From NCBI RefSeq assembly GCF_014212125.1, contig NZ_JACJVP010000007.1, forward strand, positions 1-64,000: a stretch of 64,000 bases of DNA, read 5' to 3'. Source of the DNA: Cohnella nanjingensis (GTDB lineage: Bacteria; Bacillota; Bacilli; Paenibacillales; Paenibacillaceae). Positions 1 through 11,933 of this stretch are shown piece by piece. The notes beneath the pieces are model-generated. The model was not told the DNA's origin and searched no databases. It saw only the letters and a program-made list of their open reading frames with translations. The stretch's first letter is position 1. Every line of letters starts with the position of its first letter. The position numbers and the translations under genes are program-made.

Positions 1-10
1 TCCGGTTTTC

Positions 11-30
11 AGGGCGCAAGCCCTTTTTTT
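11..30 (+). terminator. Intrinsic terminator of a gene upstream of the window
   Basis: AGGGC-gcaa-GCCCT followed by a run of seven T. It should end transcription of a gene lying to the left of the window. Confidence 0.75.
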
Positions 31-83
31 GTTGTCCGGAAACGGCGAGCCCGACCCACGGTCCGCAGTCGAGCCAATAAGCG

Positions 84-305
84 AAGCTGCAATCGTGCTT
101 CTTAGACCGCCGAAAGGTAAATAAGTTGCAATCGTACATCTTATTTCGTCCAATAGACCGTTTCACGGCCATTTAGTTGCAAACGTACAACTAATTCGGC
201 CTTTTTTTGCGTTTGGACGGGATTTCCGCCAAATAAGTTGTACGTTTACAAGTAATTACCGACAAACCTTAGATTGGATGTAAATTAGATGTACAAATGC
301 AAGTA
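84..305. repeat. Array of five degenerate palindromic 21-mers
   Basis: Five related units lie at about 84-103, 123-143, 174-193, 235-255 and 283-305. The core is close to AGTTGCAAWCGTACAACTTA. The first three read in one direction and the last two match better as the reverse complement (unit 4 AGTTGTACGTTTACAAGT, unit 5 AGATGTACAAATGCAAGT). Each is an imperfect palindrome with TWAGWTG arms. Centres are 39 to 61 bp apart. There is no coding potential. The function is unknown; the options are a protein-binding array, a dispersed family repeat or small transcribed hairpins. Confidence 0.6.
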
Positions 306-484
306 GTTGAACGGAGAGCCAAACCAATATCGATTTCCTTCTAAATCCTCAGCTGCTGCCTAGACTGTCAGTAGAAGACGAAGATGCGCGCCAGTCACAG
401 ACGGGCATGCCGATCGATCCCTCGTTGGACGGATGTGTCAACTCCGAGCAGAAAACCGATTTCGCCACCATATTTTAACCGTCA

Positions 485-501
485 TTTAAGCCGGGCTTAA
501 A
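485..501. promoter_or_regulatory. 17-bp palindrome upstream of small exported protein
   Basis: TTTAAGCC-g-GGCTTAAA is a perfect 8+1+8 inverted repeat about 15 bp before the GGAGGGG ribosome site of the gene at 527. It could be an operator or a leader hairpin. No T tract follows, so it is not an intrinsic terminator. Confidence 0.35.
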
Positions 502-526
502 GCCGCGCTAAGATCGGAGGGGTAAG

Positions 527-817
527 ATGGGTTCATACCCAATCGGTATCCCGAAAGGCGGTATCCCCATGAAGCAATCGAAACAGACGGCCAAAGCGAA
601 AGTTATGGCCGCAAGCACGCTCGCGCTGCTGCTCAGCGTGGGCGGCTCGTCCTGGGCCAATGGCGCGCATGCAGCGAAGGTGACCACCCAGCTCCAGACG
701 GAGCGATGGAAATGGGAGGCTTCCACGCTGGCCAGCTTCAGCGAAAAACCCGCCGGAAGCAAACAGCCGCTTGACGAATCGCAACCGCAGAACGAATCGC
801 AACCGCAGAACGTATAG
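527..817 (+). CDS. Small exported protein with truncated ESQPQN repeat tail
   Basis: The ATG at 527 follows GGAGGGG at good spacing; an internal ATG at 569 after AAAGGCGG is an alternative. The 96-residue product has a basic N-terminus, a hydrophobic stretch (AASTLALLLSVGGSS, about residues 28-42) and a likely AHA signal-peptidase site near residue 49. It ends in two copies of the hexapeptide ESQPQN. The family is not recognised. The 18-bp repeat that encodes the hexapeptide continues for five more units after the stop, in the same frame, but with TAG, TAA and TAG codons inside them. The protein may therefore be a shortened remnant of one that ended at 919. Confidence 0.5.
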   Translation: MGSYPIGIPKGGIPMKQSKQTAKAKVMAASTLALLLSVGGSSWANGAHAAKVTTQLQTERWKWEASTLASFSEKPAGSKQPLDESQPQNESQPQNV

Positions 818-901
818 CAACCGCAGAACGAATCGTAACCGCAGAACGTATAGCAACCGCAGAACGAATCGCAGCTGCAGGACGAATCGCAGACGGAGAC
901 G
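776..901 (+). repeat. Seven tandem 18-bp units interrupted by in-frame stops
   Basis: Units of GAATCGCAACCGCAGAAC begin at 776, 794, 812, 830, 848, 866 and 884. In the frame of the gene starting at 527 they read ESQPQN. Units 3 and 5 start GTATAG instead of GAATCG, giving TAG at 815-817 and 851-853, and unit 4 has TAA at 836-838. Units 6 and 7 are open again and the frame closes at TAG 917-919. Confidence 0.85.
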
Positions 902-1152
902 GGCGATCTTCAAGATTAGCGTAGAGCACCTCTGCATACTCGACTCGGATAGAACTGCCTTTGATGATAATGCGCCCAGCCAAGCACCGCGTTCAACGGT
1001 ACATAGGCGCTTCCATCCTACAGCCCCGGCGGTCGTCCGGATTCAGCGAACGCAGGCGTGGTTCGGTACGGCTGCTTTTCCATAACTTCCATCTCAACAG
1101 ACCGGCACGGGCGGCAGATACTACCTCGCAAAGAGCGAAGGAGGGATCTGCC

Positions 1153-2346
1153 GTGGTTCCGAACGTGGCATGGTGCAAAAAAGGAATCTTATCATTCCTG
1201 GTATCCATGGTCCTGATCCTGCATGCCGGCTGCGCGTCGAAGCCTCGGGTTGCGGAGCCGCAGCTTCATCCAAGCGGCATGCGCGCGGCACAGGCCGCGA
1301 GCGAAGCGGAGAAGACGGAGCAAGAGAGCAGAACGGCGTTAACCCGTCCCGCTCAAATCAAGCATCCGCAAGTTCCGGTGAGGGCGATATACGTCACGTC
1401 CCATGTCGCGCGAAGCAAACGGATGGAGAAGCTCGTCTCCTTGGTGGAGCAGACGGAACTGAACGCGATGGTCATCGACGTGAACGGCGCCTTCGGCAAA
1501 GTCCGCGCGGCTTCGGGCCAGGTACGGGTCGTGCCGAATCGGGCGGAGCCGCAGCTACGGCAGCTCGTCCGCAGGCTGAAGAACCGACGCATCTATCTCA
1601 TCGCGCGCGTAGTCACGTTCAAGGACCCTGGACTTGCGGCCCTGCAGCCGAGATTGGCTCTGCAAGCGAAGAGCGGCGGCACGTGGAAGGATAAGTCCGG
1701 TTCCGCGTGGATCGATCCCTATCGGCAGGAGGCCTGGCAATACCCGCTTGCGGTCGCGGAGGCGGCGGCCAAGATGGGATTCGACGAGATCCAATTCGAC
1801 TACGTGCGGTTCCCGGAAAACGGATCGCGCGTGAACCGGGAAGTCCGCTTTCACAATCCGGAAGGGATCGGCAAGAACGAGGTGATCCGCCGCTTCCTGC
1901 ACGTCGCTTCGGACCGCGTTCATCGCGCGGGCGCTCTGGTGTCGGCCGACGTGTTCGGCCTGGTGGCTTCGCCCGGTCCGGACGGCGGCATCGGACAGAG
2001 CTGGCGCACCGTCGCGACGGAAGTCGACGTCATCTCTCCGATGGTCTACCCGTCGCACTACAATCCGGGCATGTGGGGCGTGAAGCAGCCGGACCTGATG
2101 CCGGGGGCCGTCGTGACGCATGCGCTGCAGGATGCCGCCAAGCAGAATCGCAAGCTGAACGAGGCCGGCATGGCCACCGCGCAGATCCGCCCTTGGCTGC
2201 AAGGCTTCACGGCCGGGTGGGTTCATCCGCACCAGCGATACGGGGCAGCGCAGATCCGCGAGCAGGTGCGAGCAGCTCGCCGGGCGGGGGTCGAGAACTA
2301 CATGCTGTGGAACGCCGCAAGCCGTTACCAAGCGCTTCAAACGTAA
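1153..2346 (+). CDS. Lipoprotein with glycoside-hydrolase-like TIM-barrel (DUF4015 type)
   Basis: The GTG at 1153 was chosen because AAGGAGGG ends seven bases before it. It gives a lipoprotein signal with a hydrophobic core and lipobox LHAGC (Cys about residue 26). The open frame continues upstream to 961, but that part has no ribosome site. The mature part (about residues 75-395) carries the motifs of the putative glycosyl-hydrolase family DUF4015: RAIYVTS at the start of the barrel, NAMVIDVNG, YLIARVVTFKD, an acidic pair in GFDEIQFDYVRFP, and ISPMVYPSHY near the C-terminus. It probably acts on a polysaccharide at the outer membrane face, but the substrate is unknown. Length 397 residues. 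Confidence 0.8.
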   Translation: MVPNVAWCKKGILSFLVSMVLILHAGCASKPRVAEPQLHPSGMRAAQAASEAEKTEQESRTALTRPAQIKHPQVPVRAIYVTSHVARSKRMEKLVSLVEQTELNAMVIDVNGAFGKVRAASGQVRVVPNRAEPQLRQLVRRLKNRRIYLIARVVTFKDPGLAALQPRLALQAKSGGTWKDKSGSAWIDPYRQEAWQYPLAVAEAAAKMGFDEIQFDYVRFPENGSRVNREVRFHNPEGIGKNEVIRRFLHVASDRVHRAGALVSADVFGLVASPGPDGGIGQSWRTVATEVDVISPMVYPSHYNPGMWGVKQPDLMPGAVVTHALQDAAKQNRKLNEAGMATAQIRPWLQGFTAGWVHPHQRYGAAQIREQVRAARRAGVENYMLWNAASRYQALQT

Positions 2347-2404
2347 GCGCCCAGTGGCCACAAACGCTTACATGGAGCGCTTTTCCAACCGTTCCGACCG
2401 CGCC

Positions 2405-2433
2405 TTGACAGCCTAGAAAGCCTCTGCTAAGAT
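2405..2433 (+). promoter_or_regulatory. Sigma-A promoter of guaB
   Basis: TTGACA at 2405-2410 and TAAGAT at 2428-2433 are separated by exactly 17 bp. The start of transcription should fall near 2440, about 50 bp before the guaB start. No purine riboswitch fold was recognised in the leader. Confidence 0.7.
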
Positions 2434-2468
2434 TGCCTATAATCAATTTGGAGCACCCTCGCAATTAA

Positions 2469-3950
<1,482 letters not shown>

Positions 3951-3964
3951 TTTCTTAAAAGATC

Positions 3965-3999
3965 GCCGCAGGGCAGAATGTTCTGTCCTGCGGCTTTTT
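3965..3999 (+). terminator. Intrinsic terminator after guaB
   Basis: A GCCGCAGG...CCTGCGGC stem with a short internal extension is followed by TTTTT. It lies 15 bp after the guaB stop and separates guaB from dacA. Confidence 0.85.
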
Positions 4000-4084
4000 C
4001 GTTACCTGCGGGTTGTGTTACAATAACAGACGGAGTTCATGGACGAATACGATAAATTGATAGAAATAAAGGAGAGACCGCGCG

Positions 4085-5425
4085 TTGAATCGACCTCATA
4101 CGACCTTCTACCGTTCGCCGCTCTTGTCGCCTACTCGATTCATAGCTCTATTCCTGGCCTTCGCCATCCTGCTCGCCACATTCGCGTCGCGGCCGGCGGC
4201 TGCTGCGCCGGACGCCAGCGGCCTGCAGCTGCTAGGCAAGTCGGCGATTCTGATGGATGCCGCGACCGGTCAGATCCTCTACCAGAACAACGCCGCAGAA
4301 GCGCTCCCGCCGGCCAGCATGACGAAGATGATGACCGAATATCTCGTCTCGAAGGCGGTAAAGGAAGGCAAGCTCGACTGGAAGCAGACCATCACCGTGC
4401 AGGAGAATGCGGCCAAGCAGATCGGCAGCCGCGTCTTCCTCGCCGTCGGGGACAAGCATACGGTAGAAGAACTGTATATCGCCATGGCGGTCGGTTCGGC
4501 GAACGACGCGACCGTGCAGCTCGCGGAGACGGTCGCCGGCTCCGAGGAAGCGTTCGCGAAGCTGATGAACGATACGGCCAAGGAGCTGGGCATGAAGGAT
4601 TCCCACTTCATCAACTCCACCGGCCTCGACCGTGCGGACATGCCTGAAGCGTACCGCCCGAGCTCGATCGACGGCGAGACCGTCATGTCGGCGAGAGATT
4701 CCGCGATTTTGGCATATCATATCATTAACGACTATCCGGAGTTCCTCGAGCACTCCAAGATCCCGAGCTTCAAGTTCCGCAAGACGGACAAGGACCCGGT
4801 CATCAACTGGAACTGGATGCTCGCCACGAACAAGGATGTCACGAACTTCAAGAAGTTCGCCTACCCGGGCGTCGACGGACTGAAGACCGGCCATACGTCC
4901 AAAGCGGGCAACTGCTTCACGGGGACTTCGCTGCAGAACGGCACGCGCCTCATCGCGGTGGTCATGGGCGTACCGGGCGGGGTGAACGACGGCAAGCGGT
5001 TTCTCGAGACGGCCAAGCTGTTCGACTACGGCTTCAACAACTTCGAGAAGAAGACGCTCGTGGCCGCGAAGAGCGCCGTACCGGAGCACGAGACGCTGAA
5101 GCTGAAGAAGGGCTCCAAGACGAAGCTGCCGGTTATCACCGCCAAGGATATCACCGTTATGCTGCCGAAAGGCCAAGCGGTCGAACCGACGGTCGCCGAA
5201 GTGAAGCCGACGGCGGATCCGCTGCTCGCGCCGGTGAAGCAAGGCGACAAGGTCGGCACGGTCACTTACAAGTACAAGGACCCCGCGACCCAAGAAGAGA
5301 AGCTCGCCACGGTCGATCTCATCGCGGCAGAGGACGTCAAGAAGGCAGGCTGGTTCACGCTGCTGCTGCGGGGAATCGCCAACTTCTTCAGCGGGCTGTT
5401 CAAAGGCATCGTCAACCTTTTCTAA
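4085..5425 (+). CDS. dacA: D-alanyl-D-alanine carboxypeptidase (PBP5 family)
   Basis: This penicillin-binding protein trims the terminal D-Ala from peptidoglycan stem peptides outside the cell. The TTG start follows AAAGGAGAG. Residues 1-42 form a signal peptide (ALFLAFAILLATFA, cleavage after AAA). The three serine-transpeptidase motifs are present: SMTK (about residue 79), SAN (about 139) and KTG (about 264). A beta-rich C-terminal domain and an amphipathic tail (LLLRGIANFFSGLFKGIVNLF, written here in part as a membrane anchor) fit the family. At 446 residues it is full length. The position downstream of guaB supports dacA. Confidence 0.95.
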   Translation: MNRPHTTFYRSPLLSPTRFIALFLAFAILLATFASRPAAAAPDASGLQLLGKSAILMDAATGQILYQNNAAEALPPASMTKMMTEYLVSKAVKEGKLDWKQTITVQENAAKQIGSRVFLAVGDKHTVEELYIAMAVGSANDATVQLAETVAGSEEAFAKLMNDTAKELGMKDSHFINSTGLDRADMPEAYRPSSIDGETVMSARDSAILAYHIINDYPEFLEHSKIPSFKFRKTDKDPVINWNWMLATNKDVTNFKKFAYPGVDGLKTGHTSKAGNCFTGTSLQNGTRLIAVVMGVPGGVNDGKRFLETAKLFDYGFNNFEKKTLVAAKSAVPEHETLKLKKGSKTKLPVITAKDITVMLPKGQAVEPTVAEVKPTADPLLAPVKQGDKVGTVTYKYKDPATQEEKLATVDLIAAEDVKKAGWFTLLLRGIANFFSGLFKGIVNLF

Positions 5426-5473
5426 GATAGCCGTATAGACGGCTGTCGTACCGCAAAATTCCGACCTTACGGA

Positions 5474-5502
5474 TTGTCTATTCAAGAACCATCCTGTAAA
5501 AT
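5474..5502 (+). promoter_or_regulatory. Sigma-A promoter of pdxST
   Basis: TTGTCT at 5474-5479 and TAAAAT at 5497-5502 are 17 bp apart, 32 bp upstream of the pdxS start. Confidence 0.65.
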
Positions 5503-5534
5503 AAATGGTTAGAATCTATTGGAGGCGTGAGAAA

Positions 5535-6416
<882 letters not shown>

Positions 6417-6448
6417 GACGCGATTCCGGGCACGGGCAGGGAGTCACG

Positions 6449-6498
6449 ATCGGGCGGCTTCGCGACGGCTATCGAGCCGATCGCGGAGCCGCCCCGAT
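6449..6498 (+). other. Long inverted repeat between pdxS and pdxT
   Basis: ATCGGGCGGCT at 6449-6459 pairs with AGCCGCCCCGAT at 6487-6498, followed by TGGTTTTC. It could partly terminate transcription or protect the pdxS message, so that pdxT is made at a lower level. The T tract is too weak to call it a plain terminator. Confidence 0.4.
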
Positions 6499-6532
6499 TG
6501 GTTTTCATTCGGCGAAAGGACGGGAAGAAGCG

Positions 6533-8467
<1,935 letters not shown>

Positions 8468-8517
8468 TACGTGGCAGGTCCGGTTCCTTCGGGAACGGGG
8501 CGACTGCCCGTCATCTT

Positions 8518-8606
8518 GGAGAGATACCGAAGCGGTCATAACGGGGCGGTCTTGAAAACCGTTAGGGTGCAAGCCCACGTGGGTTCGAATCCCACTCTCT
8601 CCGCCA
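8518..8606 (+). tRNA. tRNA-Ser (anticodon UGA)
   Basis: The acceptor stem GGAGAGA pairs with TCTCTCC. The anticodon loop is CTTGAAA, with TGA reading UCA codons. There is a long class II variable arm, a T-loop GGTTCGAATCC and an encoded CCA end. The length is 89 nt. It follows serS, as in Bacillus. Confidence 0.96.
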
Positions 8607-8621
8607 TTCCATAGCAGCTAC

Positions 8622-8652
8622 AGCCGATCCGCGCATGCGGATCGGCTTTTTT
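8622..8652 (+). terminator. Intrinsic terminator after tRNA-Ser
   Basis: AGCCGATCCGC-GCAT-GCGGATCGGCT is followed by TTTTT. Confidence 0.9.
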
Positions 8653-8774
8653 AGTGATACAGCACGCTTAATCATTTCCTAACGACCCCTGCAAAAACCA
8701 ATCGGCCCGCATGTTGCGCCGATCGTATGAAGAAGTTCCGAGCAGGCCAACCTAACAGAGCGGAGGTGGCCGAT

Positions 8775-9125
8775 ATGTCAATCAATGACGATCAACTGAA
8801 CGTCCCCCAAGGGGAACTGGTACAAGCATGGCAGCACACGCTGCCGGAACGGCTGACCGCCGGCGACCAAGCCGACGTGATGGCCGACGAATCCGATCCG
8901 ACCAAGCTGCTCGTGCATATCCGCACGGCGGGCCGGCAGATGCTCGAGTTCGACTTCTCCGTGCAATACGTGGATAGCCGGGAGATCGATATTCAGCTGT
9001 CCGACGTCGAGCGGGACGGCCAATCGGTCGACGAGCGAACCGACGTCATGCAGGAGCTGATCTCGGACTATCGCCGGCATCTGCACGAGTGCGCGCAGGC
9101 GCTGCATCATTTTACCAACGCATAG
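8775..9125 (+). CDS. Conserved-looking small cytoplasmic protein of unknown function
   Basis: The ATG at 8775 follows GCGGAGG by eight bases; the frame extends upstream to 8727 without a ribosome site. The 116-residue protein is acidic, without membrane segments or a signal peptide. It reads as a small alpha/beta domain with alternating hydrophobic residues (LLVHIRTAGRQMLEFDFSV), ending in a His-rich helix (YRRHLHECAQALHHF). The family is not recognised. It is the first of three closely spaced small genes, the last of which is sspP, so a sporulation role is possible. Confidence 0.65.
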   Translation: MSINDDQLNVPQGELVQAWQHTLPERLTAGDQADVMADESDPTKLLVHIRTAGRQMLEFDFSVQYVDSREIDIQLSDVERDGQSVDERTDVMQELISDYRRHLHECAQALHHFTNA

Positions 9126-9140
9126 AATGGGGTGTACGGC

Positions 9141-9326
9141 ATGGCCAACGATAACGGAATGGCGGACAAAAACCTAAGCAACGTGGTCGAGGATCTCGCC
9201 GAGGCCCCGGTGAACGCCCATCACGCGCAGCAGCTGCAGCAGAAGCACAACGATCGGCGTCATCAGGATGCCTTGAATCACGACGAGCCGGTCAAGAGCC
9301 GCGCTTCGCTCGACCATCACGAGTAG
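9141..9326 (+). CDS. Very small hydrophilic protein, possibly spore-related
   Basis: The 61-residue product is hydrophilic, with many His, Asn, Asp and Gln, and no hydrophobic core; it is probably disordered. The ATG at 9141 lies eight bases after GGGGTG; a GTG at 9132 is an alternative. It is 15 bp after the preceding gene and 18 bp before sspP. The composition resembles small spore proteins, but no SASP motif is present. The family is not recognised. Confidence 0.55.
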   Translation: MANDNGMADKNLSNVVEDLAEAPVNAHHAQQLQQKHNDRRHQDALNHDEPVKSRASLDHHE

Positions 9327-9344
9327 CCGGGAGGAGGAAGCCGC

Positions 9345-9494
9345 ATGAAGCCGAGAGCGCAATCCGTCGCACAGCCCGGCGAATCGGGCGGAGGACGCAA
9401 GGATCGGTCCGAACGCCAGCCGAACGAACCGCTGTCCGGATCGAAGAAAGTGAAGAACCATAATCACGTGAGCCATCACAATACCGAAGGTTAA
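9345..9494 (+). CDS. sspP: Small acid-soluble spore protein P-like (SspP/CotL)
   Basis: This 49-residue protein follows GGGAGGAGG at seven-base spacing. Its second half, EPLSGSKKVKNHNHVSHHN, closely follows the EPLDGSKKVKNRNH signature of the Bacillus minor spore protein SspP. The N-terminal half is Gly, Arg and Gln-rich and variable. It should be made in the forespore; no confident sigma-G promoter could be placed upstream. It is one of the clearest indications that the organism forms spores. Confidence 0.8.
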   Translation: MKPRAQSVAQPGESGGGRKDRSERQPNEPLSGSKKVKNHNHVSHHNTEG

Positions 9495-9535
9495 TCCCTC
9501 CCATAACGTTCAATCGCCTGCGTTTGTTCGCGGAA

Positions 9536-9562
9536 ATCCCGGCTTCGGCCGGGATTTTTTTT
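9536..9562 (+). terminator. Intrinsic terminator after sspP
   Basis: ATCCCGGC-TTCG-GCCGGGAT is followed by eight T. Confidence 0.9.
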
Positions 9563-9604
9563 GTCGAGAAACTAAACTGAGGCTACCAACCGCATTGTAT
9601 ATAC

Positions 9605-9613
9605 TGGTATAAT
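9605..9613 (+). promoter_or_regulatory. Extended -10 promoter of yitT-like gene
   Basis: TGgTATAAT at 9605-9613 is a TGn-extended -10 element, 31 bp before the start codon; no good -35 is visible. Confidence 0.5.
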
Positions 9614-9643
9614 AATAAGAAAACATGCATTTAGGAGGTGCCT

Positions 9644-10561
9644 ATGACCAGTTCCAAGCACAAGAAAGCCGTCCCGCCCAAAGTCAAAGCCACTACCCCA
9701 GTCAGGCACCATAAGCTGTCGCCGCTGGATATCACCCGCCGCGTGATCGCGATTATGGTCGGAGCCGTCCTGGTTGGCACCGCGCTAGAGATTTTCCTCG
9801 TGCCCAACAACATCATCGACGGCGGCATCACAGGCATATCCATTATCGTCGCGCACTTAACGAAGCTTCCGCTTGGCATCTTCCTCTTTCTGTTGAACTT
9901 GCCCTTCCTCATCGTCGGCTACAAATCCATCGGCAAGACCTTCGCGCTATCCACCTTGCTCGGTGTCATTACGTTGGCAGTCACAACCTCGTTGCTCCAT
10001 CATGTAGATTCATTCACAGACCAGACCCTGCTTGCAGCCGTATTCGGCGGCATCCTCATGGGCGTCGGCGTCGGTATCGTCATCCGCTTCGGCGGCTCGA
10101 CGGACGGGACGGAGATCGTCGCCATCGTCGTCAGCAAGCGCTCCCCGTTCTCCGTCGGCCAGATGGTCATGTTCATCAACTTCTTCATCTTAGGCAGCGC
10201 AGGCCTGGTGTTCGGGTGGGACAATGCGATGTTCTCCCTCATCGCCTATTATATAGCGTTCAAGGTCATCGATCTGACCATCGAAGGCTTCGACGAATCG
10301 AAGTCCGTCTGGATCATCAGCGACAACTACCGCGATATCGGAGACGCGATCGTCAGCCGTCTCGGCCGGGGCGTCACGTATCTGAACGGCGAAGGCGGCT
10401 ATTCCGGCGACGCCAAGCAAGTCATCTTCTGCGTCATTACCCGTCTGGAGGAAGCGAAACTCAAATCCATCGTCACGGAGCTGGATCCGCTGGCGTTCCT
10501 CGCGGTCGGCAATATCCATGACGTGAAGGGCGGACGCTTCCGCAAGAAAGACATTCATTGA
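9644..10561 (+). CDS. YitT family membrane protein (DUF161 plus DUF2179)
   Basis: The ATG at 9644 lies six bases after AGGAGG; a GTG at 9638 abuts the ribosome site and is less likely. The 305-residue protein has a basic N-terminal tail, then five or six hydrophobic segments, including the family signatures PNNIIDGGITGIS and RFGGSTDGTEIVA. A soluble C-terminal DUF2179 domain follows from about residue 220 (VWIISDNYRDIGDAI, GRGVTYLNGEGGYSG). The family is widespread in Bacillales and its substrate is not established. Confidence 0.88.
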   Translation: MTSSKHKKAVPPKVKATTPVRHHKLSPLDITRRVIAIMVGAVLVGTALEIFLVPNNIIDGGITGISIIVAHLTKLPLGIFLFLLNLPFLIVGYKSIGKTFALSTLLGVITLAVTTSLLHHVDSFTDQTLLAAVFGGILMGVGVGIVIRFGGSTDGTEIVAIVVSKRSPFSVGQMVMFINFFILGSAGLVFGWDNAMFSLIAYYIAFKVIDLTIEGFDESKSVWIISDNYRDIGDAIVSRLGRGVTYLNGEGGYSGDAKQVIFCVITRLEEAKLKSIVTELDPLAFLAVGNIHDVKGGRFRKKDIH

Positions 10562-10617
10562 CAACTTGCGCAATTATTACGAAGATTTTACGTTATTTTT
10601 AAATAAAAAAACTTCCC

Positions 10618-10689
10618 CCCCTCCCCGAATTAGGATACAATGTACCTGCTGCAAAGAGCAGACATTAGGATCGATAGGCTCGGGGAGGG
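10618..10689. repeat. Ten-bp inverted repeat bracketing a promoter
   Basis: CCCTCCCCGA at 10618-10627 is the exact reverse complement of TCGGGGAGGG at 10680-10689, which contains the ribosome site of the lipoprotein gene. A possible -10 TACAAT is at 10636-10641, so the left arm would lie outside the transcript. Confidence 0.4.
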
Positions 10690-10699
10690 TATTTAGAGA

Positions 10700-11788
10700 T
10701 TGTTAAAACGTAAAAATTGGCTTGTTGCGCTGACTGCGCTCATGATGCTGGTGTTGGTATTGTCCGGATGCAGCGGCTCGAAGTCGCCGCAGGATACGTT
10801 GCAAGGGGCGATTAAGAAATCATCGGATATTAAATCCTATAGCATGAAGGGGAGCTTGAAGGTCGCCGACCTGAAGCTGCCCGAAGCGGTGACCGCGGAT
10901 CCCGATTCCAGCATGGCGCTGGGCATTCTGCAGAACGCCGAGCTGTCCTGGACGGGCGCGTACCGCAAAGATCCGATGCTCATGGAAATCAATCTGCAGA
11001 TCGCGATCAAGGGCGATCTGGCCATGACGTTCTCGCTGCCGATCATCATGAACGAGCAGAAGATGTGGATCAAGGTGCCGAACATCCCGATCTTCGGTCA
11101 GATGGGTCTGCCCGAGGATATCGTGGGCAAGTTCATCGAGATCGATATGAAGAAGCTGGCCGAACAGCAAGGCACCGAGATGCCTGCGATGGATATCGGT
11201 CAATCGCAGAAGCTCGTGAACGATCTGTCGGCGATCGTCTTCAAGCATATCGACGAGAAGACGTATCTGTCCAAAGTATCGGCCAAGGACGCGGGCATCC
11301 CGGACGAGTCGAAGATCAAGGACGTCATCCAGTTGCACGTAACCAAGGATCAAGTAGAGCCGTTCATTCAGACCGTGGTCACGAAGATCGCGCCTGAAGT
11401 GATCGACCTGCTGTCGAAGAACGAAGAATACCGCAAGATGCTTCAGCTGAAGCAGGAAGACCTCGACAAGGCGAAGCAAGAGCTCGACAAGACCAAGGAC
11501 GAGGATCTGGCCAAGTCGATGGAGGACTTCAAGAAAGACGTCAAGTCGCTCGACATCGTCGTGAACACCGGCGTGAACGGCGACGGCTATGCGAGTTACA
11601 GCGATGCCACCATCAAGGCGGAGATCGACGACAACGGCCAGACCGGCAGCGGCACTCTGAAGGTCGTCTCCGAGATGACGGACATCAACGGCGACGTGAA
11701 GCTGATGGGCGAGCCGAAGCCGGAAGAGATCGTCCCGATGGACCAGCTGAACCAACTCGGCTTGGATAGTTTGGGCGGCAGTCTGTAA
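10700..11788 (+). CDS. Lipoprotein, LppX/DUF6612-like
   Basis: The TTG start is about ten bases after GGGGAGGG. The 362-residue protein has a lysine-rich N-terminus, the hydrophobic core LVALTALMMLVLVL and lipobox LSGCS (Cys about residue 24), so it is anchored on the outer face of the membrane. The mature part is predicted to be mostly beta with a charged helix around residues 240-275 (Lys/Glu/Asp-rich, coiled-coil-like). The layout fits the DUF6612/LppX-like lipoproteins found in Bacillales. No enzyme motif is seen. It is monocistronic, with a terminator after it. Confidence 0.7.
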   Translation: MLKRKNWLVALTALMMLVLVLSGCSGSKSPQDTLQGAIKKSSDIKSYSMKGSLKVADLKLPEAVTADPDSSMALGILQNAELSWTGAYRKDPMLMEINLQIAIKGDLAMTFSLPIIMNEQKMWIKVPNIPIFGQMGLPEDIVGKFIEIDMKKLAEQQGTEMPAMDIGQSQKLVNDLSAIVFKHIDEKTYLSKVSAKDAGIPDESKIKDVIQLHVTKDQVEPFIQTVVTKIAPEVIDLLSKNEEYRKMLQLKQEDLDKAKQELDKTKDEDLAKSMEDFKKDVKSLDIVVNTGVNGDGYASYSDATIKAEIDDNGQTGSGTLKVVSEMTDINGDVKLMGEPKPEEIVPMDQLNQLGLDSLGGSL

Positions 11789-11828
11789 GTCGGCTTACAC
11801 GCTGCTTGGCATATAGGAAAAGGAAACA

Positions 11829-11861
11829 AGGAGCTGTCCCTGCGGGGACGGCTCCTTTTTT
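11829..11861 (+). terminator. Intrinsic terminator after lipoprotein gene
   Basis: AGGAGCTGTCCC-TGCG-GGGACGGCTCCT is followed by TTTTT. Confidence 0.9.
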
Positions 11862-11933
11862 GTATGGTCATGTCTAATCCTGTCTCCAATGTGATTTGAA
11901 TCCGTATCGTCTCCGACATCGACGAGTCGCCCC

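Noticed and set aside
84..305. Possible CRISPR array in the first 300 bases
   Set aside because: Units are degenerate, unevenly spaced and in both orientations, and no cas genes are present.
738..983. Minus-strand Ile-Arg-Ser-Ala-Val repeat frames
   Set aside because: Produced only by the 18-bp repeat read in reverse; no start signals.
771..1085. Arg/Asn-rich open frame over the 18-bp repeats
   Set aside because: It is a shadow of the repeat in another frame, with no ribosome site and no protein-like sequence after the repeat.
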